Source: an uncultured Acidobacteriaceae bacterium | GTDB taxonomy: Bacteria; Acidobacteriota; Terriglobia; Terriglobales; Acidobacteriaceae | DNA length: 64,000 bases | Direction of reading: 5' to 3' | Assembly (NCBI GenBank): GCA_903828675.1 | Contig: CAIKND010000237.1 | Location: 1-64,000, forward strand | In this document: one piece after another, positions 35,441-45,140 of the stretch | Layout of the letters: each line of letters starts with the position of its first letter | Position numbering within the stretch: position 1 is the stretch's first letter | Made by a program: the position numbers and the translations under genes | Notes under the pieces: model-generated | Databases searched by the model: none | What the model saw: only the letters and a program-made list of their open reading frames with translations | Told to the model about the DNA's origin: nothing

Positions 35441-35486
35441 CCTTGTTCAGGCTTGGTTCATGCCTGGTTCATGTCTGGTACAAGCC
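35441..35486. repeat. Four short near-tandem repeats upstream of the acyltransferase
   Basis: The stretch reads as successive units CTTGTTCAGG, CTTGGTTCATGC, CTGGTTCATGT and CTGGTACAAGC. The spacing of about 11 bp is one helical turn. It sits 28 bp before the acyltransferase start codon and could be a protein-binding array or slippage-derived. Confidence 0.5.
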
Positions 35487-35524
35487 GCATCAGCCAGACT
35501 CCACACGGCTATCGTTCCCTGCGT

Positions 35525-36229
35525 TTACGCCGTTACAAGCGATCCGACCTTTTCACCCATCACCACGCGCCGGATATTCCCCGGCTGGTTCATGTTGAAG
35601 ATGATCATCGGCAGGTTGTTGTCTTTACACAGGCTCACCGCGGTAAGGTCCATTACTTTCAGGCCCAGCCGCAGGATCTCCATATAAGTAATGTGGTCGT
35701 ACTTCACCGCATCTTTCACCAGCACCGGATCGGCGTTGTAGATGCCCTCGACCTTGGTGCCTTTCAGAAGCACATCGGCCTTGATCTCCATGGCGCGCAG
35801 GCTGGCCGCCGTGTCGGTTGAGAAGAAGGGGTTGCCGATACCGGCGGCGAAGATGACCACCCGGCCTTTTTCAAGATGGCGCACAGCCCGGCGGCGAATA
35901 TAGGGCTCGGCAATCTGGTTCATGAAGACGGCGCTCATCACGCGGCACTGCACGCCGCGCTGCTCGAGTGCGTCCTGCAGGGCGATGGCGTTGATCACCG
36001 TCGACAGCATGCCCATGTTGTCGGCGCTTACCCGGTCCATCTCCTTGGCTTGCTCCTCGACGCCGCGGAAGAAGTTGCCTCCTCCCACCACAACGCCGAC
36101 TTCCGCGCCAAGAGCGTGGATTTCAGCGAGTTCGCCGGTGATTTCGGACACTTTTTCTGCGTCAAGACCGAAGCCGCGATGCCCCGCCAGAGCCTCTCCC
36201 GATAGCTTGAGTACGATCCTCTTATACAT
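35525..36229 (-). CDS. pyrH: UMP kinase
   Basis: 234 aa from the ATG at 36229, where homology begins (MYKRIVLKLSGEAL); the open frame continues to 36388 without family resemblance. Phosphorylates UMP to UDP in the cytoplasm. Bacterial UMP kinase motifs: LKLSGEALAG, VVVGGGNFFRG, DRVSADNMGMLSTVINAI, FAAGIGNPFFSTDTAA, LKGTKVEGIYNADP and a C-terminal NMNQPGNIRRVVMGEKVGSLV. Usually follows tsf/rpsB; those genes are not visible here. Confidence 0.95.
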   Translation of the reverse strand: MYKRIVLKLSGEALAGHRGFGLDAEKVSEITGELAEIHALGAEVGVVVGGGNFFRGVEEQAKEMDRVSADNMGMLSTVINAIALQDALEQRGVQCRVMSAVFMNQIAEPYIRRRAVRHLEKGRVVIFAAGIGNPFFSTDTAASLRAMEIKADVLLKGTKVEGIYNADPVLVKDAVKYDHITYMEILRLGLKVMDLTAVSLCKDNNLPMIIFNMNQPGNIRRVVMGEKVGSLVTA

Positions 36230-36503
36230 GCTTTTCCGAGTATCGCATACGAGCCCGAACCTTGGTTTCCCAGGTTTCACGCGGCATGGTTCGAACGTTG
36301 GACGATGCCGGCGGTGCTCCATTCCGGGACAGAAATCCATGAGGGTCTTACGGAAGCAGAGGCTCGCAACTTTCCCGAAACGGCTCATGCATCCGGCGAG
36401 TTTTAAATGGGGAAGCAGTACGGCGGCTTCCGGTAGATAGCAGGCAGCCTTCCTTCACGGCATCCTTAGACTTGGAGAGTCCGGCGTTGAACAGCAGGTA
36501 TGC

Positions 36504-36851
36504 ATGGTAGTCAAGACGCATAGCAAGGGGCGCGGCGTTACAGGGTTGCAAGTGGGCGCGAGCAACGTCCGCCGCTATTTCCCCAAACACGTCGAGGTCA
36601 TCGAGTTGCAACTGGATCATCTGCAGATTCAGTGTGGGCTCAAGCCCGATTTCTGGCAGGGGCAGCCCGAGATTTACGATCCCAGGCTGTGCGCCTGGCT
36701 GGAGTCAAAGAGCTTCAGCGAGAGGCCGGGCAAGCGCCCCATGCCTTTGGCCATGATCCCCGCGGGCAAGAATTGCTTCCGACTGCGACCCATCTCTCAG
36801 ACCGGCCAGCCACGGAGCCGCCAGGCCCCCAGCGTCTTCAATCCTGCCTGA
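36504..36851 (+). CDS. Conserved small protein of unknown function (paralogue 1)
   Basis: 115 aa. No signal, membrane segment or known domain that I recognise. It matches the 118-aa protein at 50509-50865: by my count 52 of the first 70 residues are identical, including NVRRYF, KHV, VIELQLDHLQIQCGL, QPEI, DPRLC and WLE. The conserved block then continues in MIP.GKN.F.L. Strong conservation of a compact core with a variable Ser/Arg-rich tail suggests a folded, selected protein. It lies alone between pyrH (divergent) and dapD (68 bp downstream, same strand). The site before its ATG is weak (CAGGT). Function not known. Confidence 0.7.
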   Translation: MVVKTHSKGRGVTGLQVGASNVRRYFPKHVEVIELQLDHLQIQCGLKPDFWQGQPEIYDPRLCAWLESKSFSERPGKRPMPLAMIPAGKNCFRLRPISQTGQPRSRQAPSVFNPA

Positions 36852-36919
36852 GCCGGATGCAGCCGCTTTCGTCGTTGCCGCGAGCGGTCCTTCCTCCAAA
36901 TTGATAGACTCGAAATGCC

Positions 36920-37768
36920 ATGACTATCAACCAACTTCAGAAAGACATTTTGGGGCATTTTGCCGCCGGACCGGCCGCCATCGGCGATGCCTCCGCCATG
37001 ACAGCGTTTCTTTCGCTCCGCGCGGCCATCGAAAATGGAGAAGTGCGCGCCGCCTCGCCAGACCCAAAATCGGAAACCGGCTGGAGCGTGAACGCCTGGG
37101 TGAAGCAGGGAATTCTACTGGGCTTTCGCATCGGAGCGTTGGCAGAGCAGCCCTCCGGCGGACTTTCGTTCGTTGACAAGCAAACTTACCCGGTGCGGCG
37201 TTTTACCGCCGGCGATGGAGTGCGCGTGGTGCCCGGCGGCTCGTCGATCCGGGCCGGCGCCTTCGTGGCGCGCGGCGTAGTCTGCATGCCTCCCATGTAC
37301 ATCAACGCCGGTGCCTACGTGGACGAAGGCACCATGGTGGACTCGCACGCCCTGGTTGGCTCCTGCGCGCAGATCGGCAAGCGTGTGCACCTGAGCGCGG
37401 CAGCGCAGATTGGCGGAGTTCTGGAGCCGGTGAACGCCAGCCCGGTGGTGATTGAAGACGACGTGCTGGTGGGTGGCAATTGCGGCGTCTACGAGGGAAC
37501 CATCGTGCGCAAGGGAGCGGTGCTGGCTTCGGGAACCATTCTGACGCGGGGCACTCCTGTATACGACCTGGTCAACGGAGAGATCCTCCGCGCCACAGAA
37601 GGTCGCCCCCTGATTATTCCCGCGGAAGCCGTGGTAGTTCCTGGCTCACGCGCCGTTACCAAAGGCAAGGGGCAGGAGTGGGGATTGAGCCTCTATGCCG
37701 CTGTGATCGTGAAGTACCGCGACGACAAAACCAACCTGAGCACGACCCTGGAAGACCTGCTGCGTTAA
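36920..37768 (+). CDS. dapD: 2,3,4,5-tetrahydropyridine-2,6-dicarboxylate N-succinyltransferase
   Basis: 282 aa. Succinyl-CoA-dependent step of the diaminopimelate/lysine pathway, in the cytoplasm. The N-terminal helical domain is followed by a left-handed beta-helix of hexapeptide repeats (about 95-240). Conserved elements: GAYVDEGTMVDSHALVGSCAQIGK, GGVLEPVNASPVVIEDDVLVGGNCGVYEG and LILTRGTPVYDL. No other dap gene is present in the window. It follows the small unknown gene by 68 bp. Confidence 0.95.
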   Translation: MTINQLQKDILGHFAAGPAAIGDASAMTAFLSLRAAIENGEVRAASPDPKSETGWSVNAWVKQGILLGFRIGALAEQPSGGLSFVDKQTYPVRRFTAGDGVRVVPGGSSIRAGAFVARGVVCMPPMYINAGAYVDEGTMVDSHALVGSCAQIGKRVHLSAAAQIGGVLEPVNASPVVIEDDVLVGGNCGVYEGTIVRKGAVLASGTILTRGTPVYDLVNGEILRATEGRPLIIPAEAVVVPGSRAVTKGKGQEWGLSLYAAVIVKYRDDKTNLSTTLEDLLR

Positions 37769-37793
37769 ATCGGAACACCCTCTTGAGGCTCCA

Positions 37794-38702
37794 CTACAGG
37801 CCGAAGGCGCTGCGGATCTTCCCGAGGAATGCGATGATTCGCGGTGTCGGGTCGCCGGCGCCAAGGGCCTCAAACGGAACATACCCGCGGTAGCCCGAGC
37901 GATCGATGATGGCCTTGATCTTTGCCAGGTCGGTGGGCTCTTCCTTGCCATTGCGACCTACCAACTCCTTGATCTGCCAGGAGACCGCGTAGGGGACCAG
38001 TTTCTCGATTTCAACGTAGGGATCTGCCGAGCGAAGACTGCCTATATCGAGGATGCAGGCGAACCATGCAGAGTCAACGGCCTGGATTGTACGGATCGTC
38101 TCGTCAGCTGTTTTGAGGAAGTCGTTGTGCTGCTGCAGGGCCAGGACGACGCCGTGCTGGCGGCCAAAATCCGCGCACTGCTTGAAGTCGTCGACCATCC
38201 ACGCCAGCGCCTGATCGAAGGTGTAGCCGTCGGGTCGCTTTACCCCGGAAAAGACACGCAGCACCGGAGCGCCGAGCTTGCTGGCTACCACCACCCAGTC
38301 CTTTACCATCTGCACATCTTTGGCGCGCGCGGCTGCGTCTGCAACGGCAAAGTCGTTGCGCACGCCGGTGCCGCTGATGGCGACTCCGTTGACGAAGGCG
38401 GTGCGCTTGAGTGCGTATATGGTTTCGTCTGTCGGCACGGCCGGATAGCCGGGGAAATAATAGCCGGTCGCGTCGAGGGCATCGACCCCATTCTTTGCGC
38501 AAAAGTGGACGGCGTCGGCGAGCGTCATTGTGCCCCTGCGGAGAGCCGCGTCAAAAGAGAAGGCGTTGAGGCCGAGCTTGAGTTTCACTCCGGCCTCGCG
38601 GGCGACTGCGTCGGATGCGGGCAGTGCAGAGGCCGGAATAGTAGTCGCGGCGGCTATGGCGGCGGAGCAGGCAAGGAAGGTACGGCGATCGATGATGGGC
38701 AT
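37794..38702 (-). CDS. Tat-exported sugar phosphate isomerase/epimerase-like TIM barrel (1)
   Basis: 302 aa. Tat-type leader DRRTFLACSAAIAAATTIPASALPA (about residues 5-29), then an AP-endonuclease-2/xylose-isomerase-like barrel (LKLGLNAFSFDAAL, NGVDALDATGYYFPGY, VLRVFSGVKRPDG, VLALQQHNDFLKTADE, CILDIGSLRSADPY, GYRGYVPFEALGAGDP). Family members isomerise or epimerise keto-sugars. Export of a folded, metal-bound enzyme is implied by the leader. Substrate unknown. GAGGAAA lies before the ATG at 38702. One of three such genes in the window. Confidence 0.8.
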   Translation of the reverse strand: MPIIDRRTFLACSAAIAAATTIPASALPASDAVAREAGVKLKLGLNAFSFDAALRRGTMTLADAVHFCAKNGVDALDATGYYFPGYPAVPTDETIYALKRTAFVNGVAISGTGVRNDFAVADAAARAKDVQMVKDWVVVASKLGAPVLRVFSGVKRPDGYTFDQALAWMVDDFKQCADFGRQHGVVLALQQHNDFLKTADETIRTIQAVDSAWFACILDIGSLRSADPYVEIEKLVPYAVSWQIKELVGRNGKEEPTDLAKIKAIIDRSGYRGYVPFEALGAGDPTPRIIAFLGKIRSAFGL

Positions 38703-38831
38703 GGGTTTCCTCGCCTCACTCTAGTCTGAAGGTGCAGGCAAGGTCAAAAGCGAGACAGGGAATTCAGGAACTCGCTAGTGGCAGGGCCGCAGTATGAGGG
38801 CTACGGCTCTGCCAATCCGGTGGGCGAACGC

Positions 38832-40190
38832 TCAATGTATTTCCGGGTGAATCCTGTAGGCCACCAGGGTGGCTGTCAGCGGAGTATCAACCACCTGCGA
38901 TGTTTTGAGGACCAGTTCAAAATAGGGAAAGTCATTCCCCTGCAGCTTCTTCCGGAAAGTGGACAACTCATCTTCGGAGAGGAGGAAATCCCCGCAGGCT
39001 TGAGCAGCTTCAGAGTTTGTACCCCCGAGCAGCAGGACCTTGCCCGTATGCGCGGGGTTAGGCAGGTAGGCGATGGTGCAATAGCCCACCCCAGCGGAAG
39101 GCGTATAAGTCTGCGGCTCTCCGGCTGCGGGTGCGCGGTTCTCCACAGTCGCATGAGGCACTTCGGAATTTCCCAGAACTTCGATGTCGGATTTACTGAC
39201 AAAGTTCAAACGGCTGTCAAACACTTCATACCAGGGATTTGAAGTACTGCTGCCAAACAGGATCACGTTGTCCTGATTGATGAGGCTGGGACTGTAATTG
39301 CGGGCGAAATAGACACGGATCTTGTCGCTGATGGGGTCCAGCGCAAGAAGATGCTGAGCCATGGTGAATCCGCCTCGGCTCACGAGGATGCGATTCGCGA
39401 GCAAACCCAGGGCGAAGCGAGTCTCCGGGCTCAGACTCTGATCCTGAAGCTGGGAGATGTAGCTGTGGTTGAGATAGTCCTGAAGTGAGAGCTGCTTCTT
39501 TCCTATGGCCTGGAAGAGGGTGAGAGAGGGGTCGCCAATAACAAAATCAGTGCCGGTATTGGCCGTGAGGAAGCCCGACCAGAAGGCGGCAACAGATGGT
39601 TTGAACTGCCACGGATACATTGACCGGTCCATGGCACGGTTCTGCATCCACAAGTGGATGCAGATGGCCAGGAGCAGGGCGCAAGCAACCGCAAGGCTGA
39701 TGGTAGCCAACTTCAATCTGTCGCGGCTGGGGGGCCGAGGGGCCTTTGGAGCGGCTTCAGGAGGGCTGGAAACGAAGGCGCTGGCGTCTGCCCGGTGTTC
39801 TCCTTCCTTGGCAGTCTCGGCTGACCGGTATCGAAAAACTGGAATATAGCTGCCGCGAGGAATCTCCGCGAGGATCGGTTCCTGCAGTCCATCGGTGTTG
39901 AAATAGAGCTCAATACGCTTGCGCAATTCGGTGGCGTTGACGCGAACGATCGTGTCCGCACTGGTGTCATAGCCCTCTGGGCGTCCAAACAGCTCAACGC
40001 CAATCTCCTGTTCACGGATAAGAGTACGGCCGTCCTTGAGGGCGCGGTTGCCAACATAGGCGAGAAGGTCCCGGAGACGGGTTGAACGCCTCAGGTGTGA
40101 ACTGGTGAGGATACGATCCAGAAGAGCCTTGCAAGATTCAGCATCGGGCGATTCCTTCTTTTTCTTATCCAAATTATCCAAAGCGTGCAC
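38832..40190 (-). CDS. Membrane-anchored winged-helix regulator-like protein
   Basis: 452 aa. The N-terminal domain (about 20-120) carries SSHLRRSTRLRDLLAYVGNRAL, EQEIGVELFGRPEGYDTSADTIVRVNATELRKRI and RGSYIPVF, a winged-helix module common in Acidobacteriota. A Pro-rich linker leads to one transmembrane helix (about 160-181) and a roughly 270-residue extracytoplasmic domain of unknown fold. This ToxR-like layout suggests signal sensing outside and DNA binding inside. It is divergent from the TonB-dependent receptor across 908 bp, so control of the receptor gene is a natural hypothesis. Confidence 0.75.
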   Translation of the reverse strand: MHALDNLDKKKKESPDAESCKALLDRILTSSHLRRSTRLRDLLAYVGNRALKDGRTLIREQEIGVELFGRPEGYDTSADTIVRVNATELRKRIELYFNTDGLQEPILAEIPRGSYIPVFRYRSAETAKEGEHRADASAFVSSPPEAAPKAPRPPSRDRLKLATISLAVACALLLAICIHLWMQNRAMDRSMYPWQFKPSVAAFWSGFLTANTGTDFVIGDPSLTLFQAIGKKQLSLQDYLNHSYISQLQDQSLSPETRFALGLLANRILVSRGGFTMAQHLLALDPISDKIRVYFARNYSPSLINQDNVILFGSSTSNPWYEVFDSRLNFVSKSDIEVLGNSEVPHATVENRAPAAGEPQTYTPSAGVGYCTIAYLPNPAHTGKVLLLGGTNSEAAQACGDFLLSEDELSTFRKKLQGNDFPYFELVLKTSQVVDTPLTATLVAYRIHPEIH

Positions 40191-41098
40191 AGTAATCGAA
40201 CCTCACGTACTGATTAGATTCAATGTTTTAACAACGTACCACTGTAAAGGTTTGAAATGGAAGCCTGAATTTTCAATAAGTAAGCCTCCTGGCGCCGCTT
40301 GGCTCAGCGATGTCACTGGCCAGGTGTCGATTCCTGGTTATCGATCCCATTTGAGTTCCGGATGGGCCCTCTTAGCATGATGGGAGCTTTTATTAGCGGT
40401 TAAGAACGGCCTGATAGACAAACCAATAGCACCGCCCACGGGTTCGGCCGCTGCTTGTCTCTGAAAACTTCGACAGGGTTTCGGATAAGTGCTGGCCGTG
40501 CAAATAAATCGATTCATTTCAAAACACTTAGCGAGGTGGCACCCGGGTCGTTGGGGTTGAGAAGGGAATGCTCGCCGTCTTCTGGGCTGCAGGTATTGCA
40601 GTGTGCAGTTTCAGGGGGTTTGGCAGGGACTCTTCACGTCGATTGCTGCTCATTTCATAGCCGCTATGAGTCTTTGCCTCACATCCAATATCACTGTGAA
40701 TTCACTTGTCTGAAAAGGCTTCCAAGGGTGATTCTCTTTTGACTCTTCAATACGAATCCGTGTGGCGTGAATTGAGTGGGGTGTGCTGTATGGCTCAATG
40801 ATATCGATCACATCATGGGGTGGCGTACAGCCAGGCCGAAGAATTCTTGCGGCATTTGGGCAAATGCCAGCCAAGTGATCGATCTCAACGCGTTGCGGAC
40901 CACGTTTGCAAGAGGCCATAGCAACGCCGGGAGACTGGCGAATCCACGGGCCGGGGGTACTTGTGAACTTCGAAGCTGGTTCGAGCGCACTAGAAGTTCA
41001 ACGTTCTGATTGCAAGCAGAAGGAAGCTTCCAATGCCGAACGCGGCCTTTTAGGTAACGATCACCCCGATCAGCCAACACAATTGTCAAGGAGAACAA
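40191..41098. other. Long regulatory region between regulator and TonB receptor, no gene seen
   Basis: 908 bp, the longest gene-free stretch in the window. Only the receptor's ribosome binding site AAGGAG (41088-41093, before the ATG at 41099) is clear. TTGACT (40739) and TTGAGT (40774) are possible -35 boxes, but no matching -10 follows at a normal distance. Short open frames lack coding character. A long leader or a small RNA could be present but cannot be shown by eye. Confidence 0.5.
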
Positions 41099-44000
41099 AT
41101 GATTAGCTTTGCCAGTTATATGACGCGCACTTTTCGCAAGTGGAATGTGCCCATGCTCGCCATCGTGGCCCTTGTAGGGCTCGCGATGTGCAGCACGGGT
41201 GCTCTGGCACAGTCAGGCGCCGGCTCCATTCAGGGGACGGTAGCTGACCAAACTGGAGCCGTGATCCCTGGAGCTTCGATCCATGTGGTCAACCAGGGAA
41301 CCAACGTAGCCACAGATACCAAGACGAACTCCGTAGGCTTTTACCAAGTGCCTGCTTTGTTCGCGGGCATGTATAGCATCACCGTGGCGGCACCCGGTAT
41401 GAAGGGCTACCGGACCTCTCTGCAACTGCTGGTTGACCAGCACGCCGTGATCAATCCGTCGCTTACGCCCGGCGAAGTGACTCAGCAGGTTGAAGTGTCC
41501 GCCGACGTGGCCCAGTTAACCACGACCGAGAATGGCACCATCGCCTCGACTCTGGAAAATAACCGCATCAACCAGTTGCCGATGAACGGCCGCATTCTGA
41601 TCAACCTTGCCTCAATGACCACTCCTGGTCTCGAAGGTGGCGCTCGCGCCAACGGTCTGATGGGCGAAGCACTGGAGTATGTAGCTGACGGCGTGCCGAT
41701 CTCTAACCGTCAGTTCGGCGGCATGAACCTGTCGCAGACGCAGGCTCCGGATCCGGACGCGGTACAGGAAGTTCGCGTGGAAACGACCAACACCGGCGCG
41801 CAATACTCTGAGCCGGGTACGGCCATCATCACCACCAAGTCGGGCACCAACAGGCTCCACGGCGCATTCTTTGAGACCGCCCGCAACAACGCCATCGGCA
41901 TCGCCAAGGCTCGCCAGAACGTCTCGACCTTTGCGGCTCCGCACCTGGTGCGTAACGAATTTGGCGCATCAGCCGGCGGCCCGATCATTATTCCCAAGAT
42001 CTACCACGGCAAGGACAGGACCTTCTGGTTCTATGCCTACGAGCGGTATTCATATGCCAGCCCGCAGGCTCAATTGGTGGCCGTAGCTCCAACTGCGGAG
42101 CGCAACGGCGACTTCAGCTGGTACACCAACAGCTCGGGCGTCTATCAGCAACTCTATGATCCGGCGACGACGCGCAACGACGCTAACTGCAACGGCAGCG
42201 GCGCGGCCAATGCCTACTGCCGTACACCGTTCGGTAACGGCACCCTGGGCAGCGCCGGCAACAACCAGATCCCGATGGGCCGCCTGTCGCCGACGATGAA
42301 GAAGATCTTCGACATCACCCCGGCGCCGGGCAACAGCAACAACCCCATGGTGATCGGAAGCAACCTGTCGGTTGCCAACCCGACTTTCAACGTGGTTCCG
42401 ACCCATACCTTCCGCCTGGACCACATGTTCAATGAGGCCAACCGAGCCTATCTGCGCTACACCAGCAACATCCTCTCCAGCGTCTCGCTGAGGAACTACA
42501 ACGCGGCGGGCGGAAACTATAACGCCACCATCGCGGCCGACGGTTTCCCGAACTGGGCCACCGGTATCGCTTATAACCCCTCTGCGTCGTTTGCCGAGGC
42601 GATTGGTTTTACGCACGTCTTTTCGCCCACGTTCTTCTCTGAAACCATCATCAGCCAGCAGGCGCTGGGCCAGCATAACTATGCCGGCGGCACGCCCAAG
42701 GCGAACTTCGAGCAGATGCTGGGCACGCCCAACAACTTCGGTGAAGGCGGCTTCCCGGCCTTTGGTTCCGGCCAGTTGCTGAACGGCGGATGGGGCTACG
42801 GCGGCACGATGTTCATCTACGGTCTGAGCCAGATCGTAGACAACCTCGACCAGAACTTCACCAAGACCATTGGCAAGCACCAGCTCATGTTCGGCGGCCG
42901 CTATCGCCACGAGCGCTTCGGCCAGTTGCCGGACTGGTCTGCCGACCAGATCCAGTTCAACGGCCAGGCAACTTCGCTTGAGAACCCTGGTTCAGGCACC
43001 AGCTACACCGGCGTAGCCAACACCGGCGCCAATGATGCGGACGCGTTCCTGGGCGCAGCTTCTTACTACTCCGTCACGCAGGAGCCTCCTTACGAGCACT
43101 TCCATGACATGGAGTTCGACGCCTACTTCCAGGACAACATCCATGTGAACCGCAACCTGACGGTCAACCTGGGTGTTCGCTGGGAAGACCACCCGTCCGT
43201 GTGGGTCAAGGACGGCTTGTATAACAGCTTCGATTTGAAGAACGATGCCGTCGTTCTGGGCTCGACTCCTGCGGAACTGATTGCCAAGGGCTATACAACC
43301 CAGGCCATCATCACCAATATGCGGAACAACGGTGCGGTGTATGAAACTGCCCAGCAGGCTGGCTGGCCATCCACTCTGATGCGCAACTACCCGTTGAGCT
43401 TCAGCCCGCGCGTAGGCCTTGCCTATCAGCCTTTTGGCGGCAAGCATGGCACGGTCATCCGCGGCGCTTACGGCCGCTACATTTACCCGATGCCGACCCG
43501 CAGCTTCGTCAAGAACCCCATGGGCAATAACCCCTTGGTGGCGGGCTACAGCCAGTCGTTCACCAACGCGGCTCAGTCGTATGACAGTAATCCCAACGAA
43601 CTGCTGCGCCTGCCGCAGGGCAGCGGCGCCTGGACGATTTCAAGCCCGTTCACGCCGATCATGGGCGTCAACACGGGCAACACCATCGTCAATAGCACCA
43701 GCACCAACGCCATCACACCGGGCGTGGGTCTGTGGGCCAACTCGAAAGACATGCCGCCGGACTTCGTGACCCAGATGAACTTCACGATCGAGCAACCATT
43801 GAAGGGCAACTCGGCGTTCCGCATCACCTGGCTGTGGAGCCACGGCACCAACCTCGACCACTACTACTACGTCAACAACCACCCCTCCAACTTTGTTTGG
43901 GAGACTGCTTACGGCATCGTGCCGCCCACTGGTGGCGCTGCGGTTATCGGAACCTCCCAGCAGAATACATACGCTGCCACCGCCACCGGTCCCTATGACC

Positions 44001-45064
44001 AGAGGACCTGGGGCGGCATCACCTGGGACAACAAGAACGGCTGGTCAAACGACAACGCATTGCAGGCGACCTATCAGCGCCTGTATCACCGCGGAATCGC
44101 CTGGCAAGTCAACTACGTCTGGTCCAAGCCACTTCGCCTGGGTGGCAACTACTTCCGCGACGGTACAGAATATCCTCGCGCCAACTACATGGGCGTGCTC
44201 GGATCACTGGGCTCGTTCAATACGACGGGCATCGCTGGCGCCAGCTCGGTGATTGCACCGGCACTGCCTCCCGCACCGCCTGTGGGCACGCTGCCCTGGC
44301 AGGAATACCATCAGCTCCTCCGGTTCCAGCAGTACAAGGTGGACACGGCGATCCCGAAGCAGCACATCACCTTCAACGGTGTTGTCGATTTGCCCTTTGG
44401 CCGTGGCAAGCGGTTCCTGGGCAATGTAAACCGCTGGCAAAATGAAGCGGTGGGCGGCTGGCAGATTGCAGGCGCCGGGCAGGTTGTCTCTCAGGACTTC
44501 GCCGTTGCCAACGGCAACTGGGGCGCTACCAACCCCATCAAGTACTACAAAAACAGCGTCACGCTTACTGACTGCCAGAGCATCTGCCAGAAGTCAAAGC
44601 TTTGGTTTAATGGTTACTTCGCTCCGACTGCCAGCGCCATGGGCAAGATCACCGGCCTGCCTTCGGGCTATACGGTTGGCAGCGCGGCGAGCCCGGCATA
44701 CCTGTCGCCGATTACCTTCACAGGCACCGCGACCAACAACAACGTGAACGTCGTCCTGGCCAATGGCACCGTGCAGACTGGCCAAGGCTATTCGCCCGGT
44801 CCGCTGGGCTCCAACCCCTACTCGCAAACGATCCTGAACGGACCGATCAACTACAACGTTGACCTGTCTGTGTTCAAGGTCTTCCCGATCACCGAGAGCA
44901 CATACCTGCGCTTCAACGTGGACGCGTTCAACGCGTTGAATATTCAGGGCTATCAGAACCCGAACGGCACGACGGGCGAAATCCTGTATGCGCCAGGCGC
45001 CGTTGGCGCCAGTTCCTACTGGTCTGCTCGTCAGATTCAGCTCACCCTGCGCTTGCAGTTCTAG
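41099..45064 (+). CDS. Oar-type TonB-dependent receptor with carboxypeptidase-regulatory domain
   Basis: 1321 aa outer-membrane transporter. Signal peptide ends near ALAQ (about residue 39). A CarboxypepD_reg domain follows (about 42-125; GSIQGTVADQTGAVIPGASIHVVNQGTN), then a plug (about 140-245; NQLPMNGR, YVADGVPISN, AVQEVRVETTNTGAQY, TKSGTNRLHG). A very long 22-stranded barrel (NEFGASAGGPIIIPK, DRTFWFYAYE, LRYTSN, LNVDAFNALN) ends in the consensus LRLQF. Acidobacterial members of this type are thought to import oligosaccharides. The companions are the divergent membrane regulator and, downstream, two polysaccharide lyase-like genes. Complete, with a strong ribosome binding site and terminator. 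Confidence 0.93.
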   Translation: MISFASYMTRTFRKWNVPMLAIVALVGLAMCSTGALAQSGAGSIQGTVADQTGAVIPGASIHVVNQGTNVATDTKTNSVGFYQVPALFAGMYSITVAAPGMKGYRTSLQLLVDQHAVINPSLTPGEVTQQVEVSADVAQLTTTENGTIASTLENNRINQLPMNGRILINLASMTTPGLEGGARANGLMGEALEYVADGVPISNRQFGGMNLSQTQAPDPDAVQEVRVETTNTGAQYSEPGTAIITTKSGTNRLHGAFFETARNNAIGIAKARQNVSTFAAPHLVRNEFGASAGGPIIIPKIYHGKDRTFWFYAYERYSYASPQAQLVAVAPTAERNGDFSWYTNSSGVYQQLYDPATTRNDANCNGSGAANAYCRTPFGNGTLGSAGNNQIPMGRLSPTMKKIFDITPAPGNSNNPMVIGSNLSVANPTFNVVPTHTFRLDHMFNEANRAYLRYTSNILSSVSLRNYNAAGGNYNATIAADGFPNWATGIAYNPSASFAEAIGFTHVFSPTFFSETIISQQALGQHNYAGGTPKANFEQMLGTPNNFGEGGFPAFGSGQLLNGGWGYGGTMFIYGLSQIVDNLDQNFTKTIGKHQLMFGGRYRHERFGQLPDWSADQIQFNGQATSLENPGSGTSYTGVANTGANDADAFLGAASYYSVTQEPPYEHFHDMEFDAYFQDNIHVNRNLTVNLGVRWEDHPSVWVKDGLYNSFDLKNDAVVLGSTPAELIAKGYTTQAIITNMRNNGAVYETAQQAGWPSTLMRNYPLSFSPRVGLAYQPFGGKHGTVIRGAYGRYIYPMPTRSFVKNPMGNNPLVAGYSQSFTNAAQSYDSNPNELLRLPQGSGAWTISSPFTPIMGVNTGNTIVNSTSTNAITPGVGLWANSKDMPPDFVTQMNFTIEQPLKGNSAFRITWLWSHGTNLDHYYYVNNHPSNFVWETAYGIVPPTGGAAVIGTSQQNTYAATATGPYDQRTWGGITWDNKNGWSNDNALQATYQRLYHRGIAWQVNYVWSKPLRLGGNYFRDGTEYPRANYMGVLGSLGSFNTTGIAGASSVIAPALPPAPPVGTLPWQEYHQLLRFQQYKVDTAIPKQHITFNGVVDLPFGRGKRFLGNVNRWQNEAVGGWQIAGAGQVVSQDFAVANGNWGATNPIKYYKNSVTLTDCQSICQKSKLWFNGYFAPTASAMGKITGLPSGYTVGSAASPAYLSPITFTGTATNNNVNVVLANGTVQTGQGYSPGPLGSNPYSQTILNGPINYNVDLSVFKVFPITESTYLRFNVDAFNALNIQGYQNPNGTTGEILYAPGAVGASSYWSARQIQLTLRLQF

Positions 45065-45090
45065 GCAAGACCACTAACCAGGTAAACAGC

Positions 45091-45125
45091 AAGCCCCGGC
45101 CGGAAGATTGGCCGGGGCTTTTTTG
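45091..45125 (+). terminator. Intrinsic terminator of the TonB receptor
   Basis: Perfect 11-bp stem AAGCCCCGGCC / GGCCGGGGCTT with an eight-base loop and a T-run to 45124. It also lies 16 bp past the end of the convergent BNR gene. Confidence 0.9.
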
Positions 45126-45140
45126 TCCTGAGGTGCGGAT

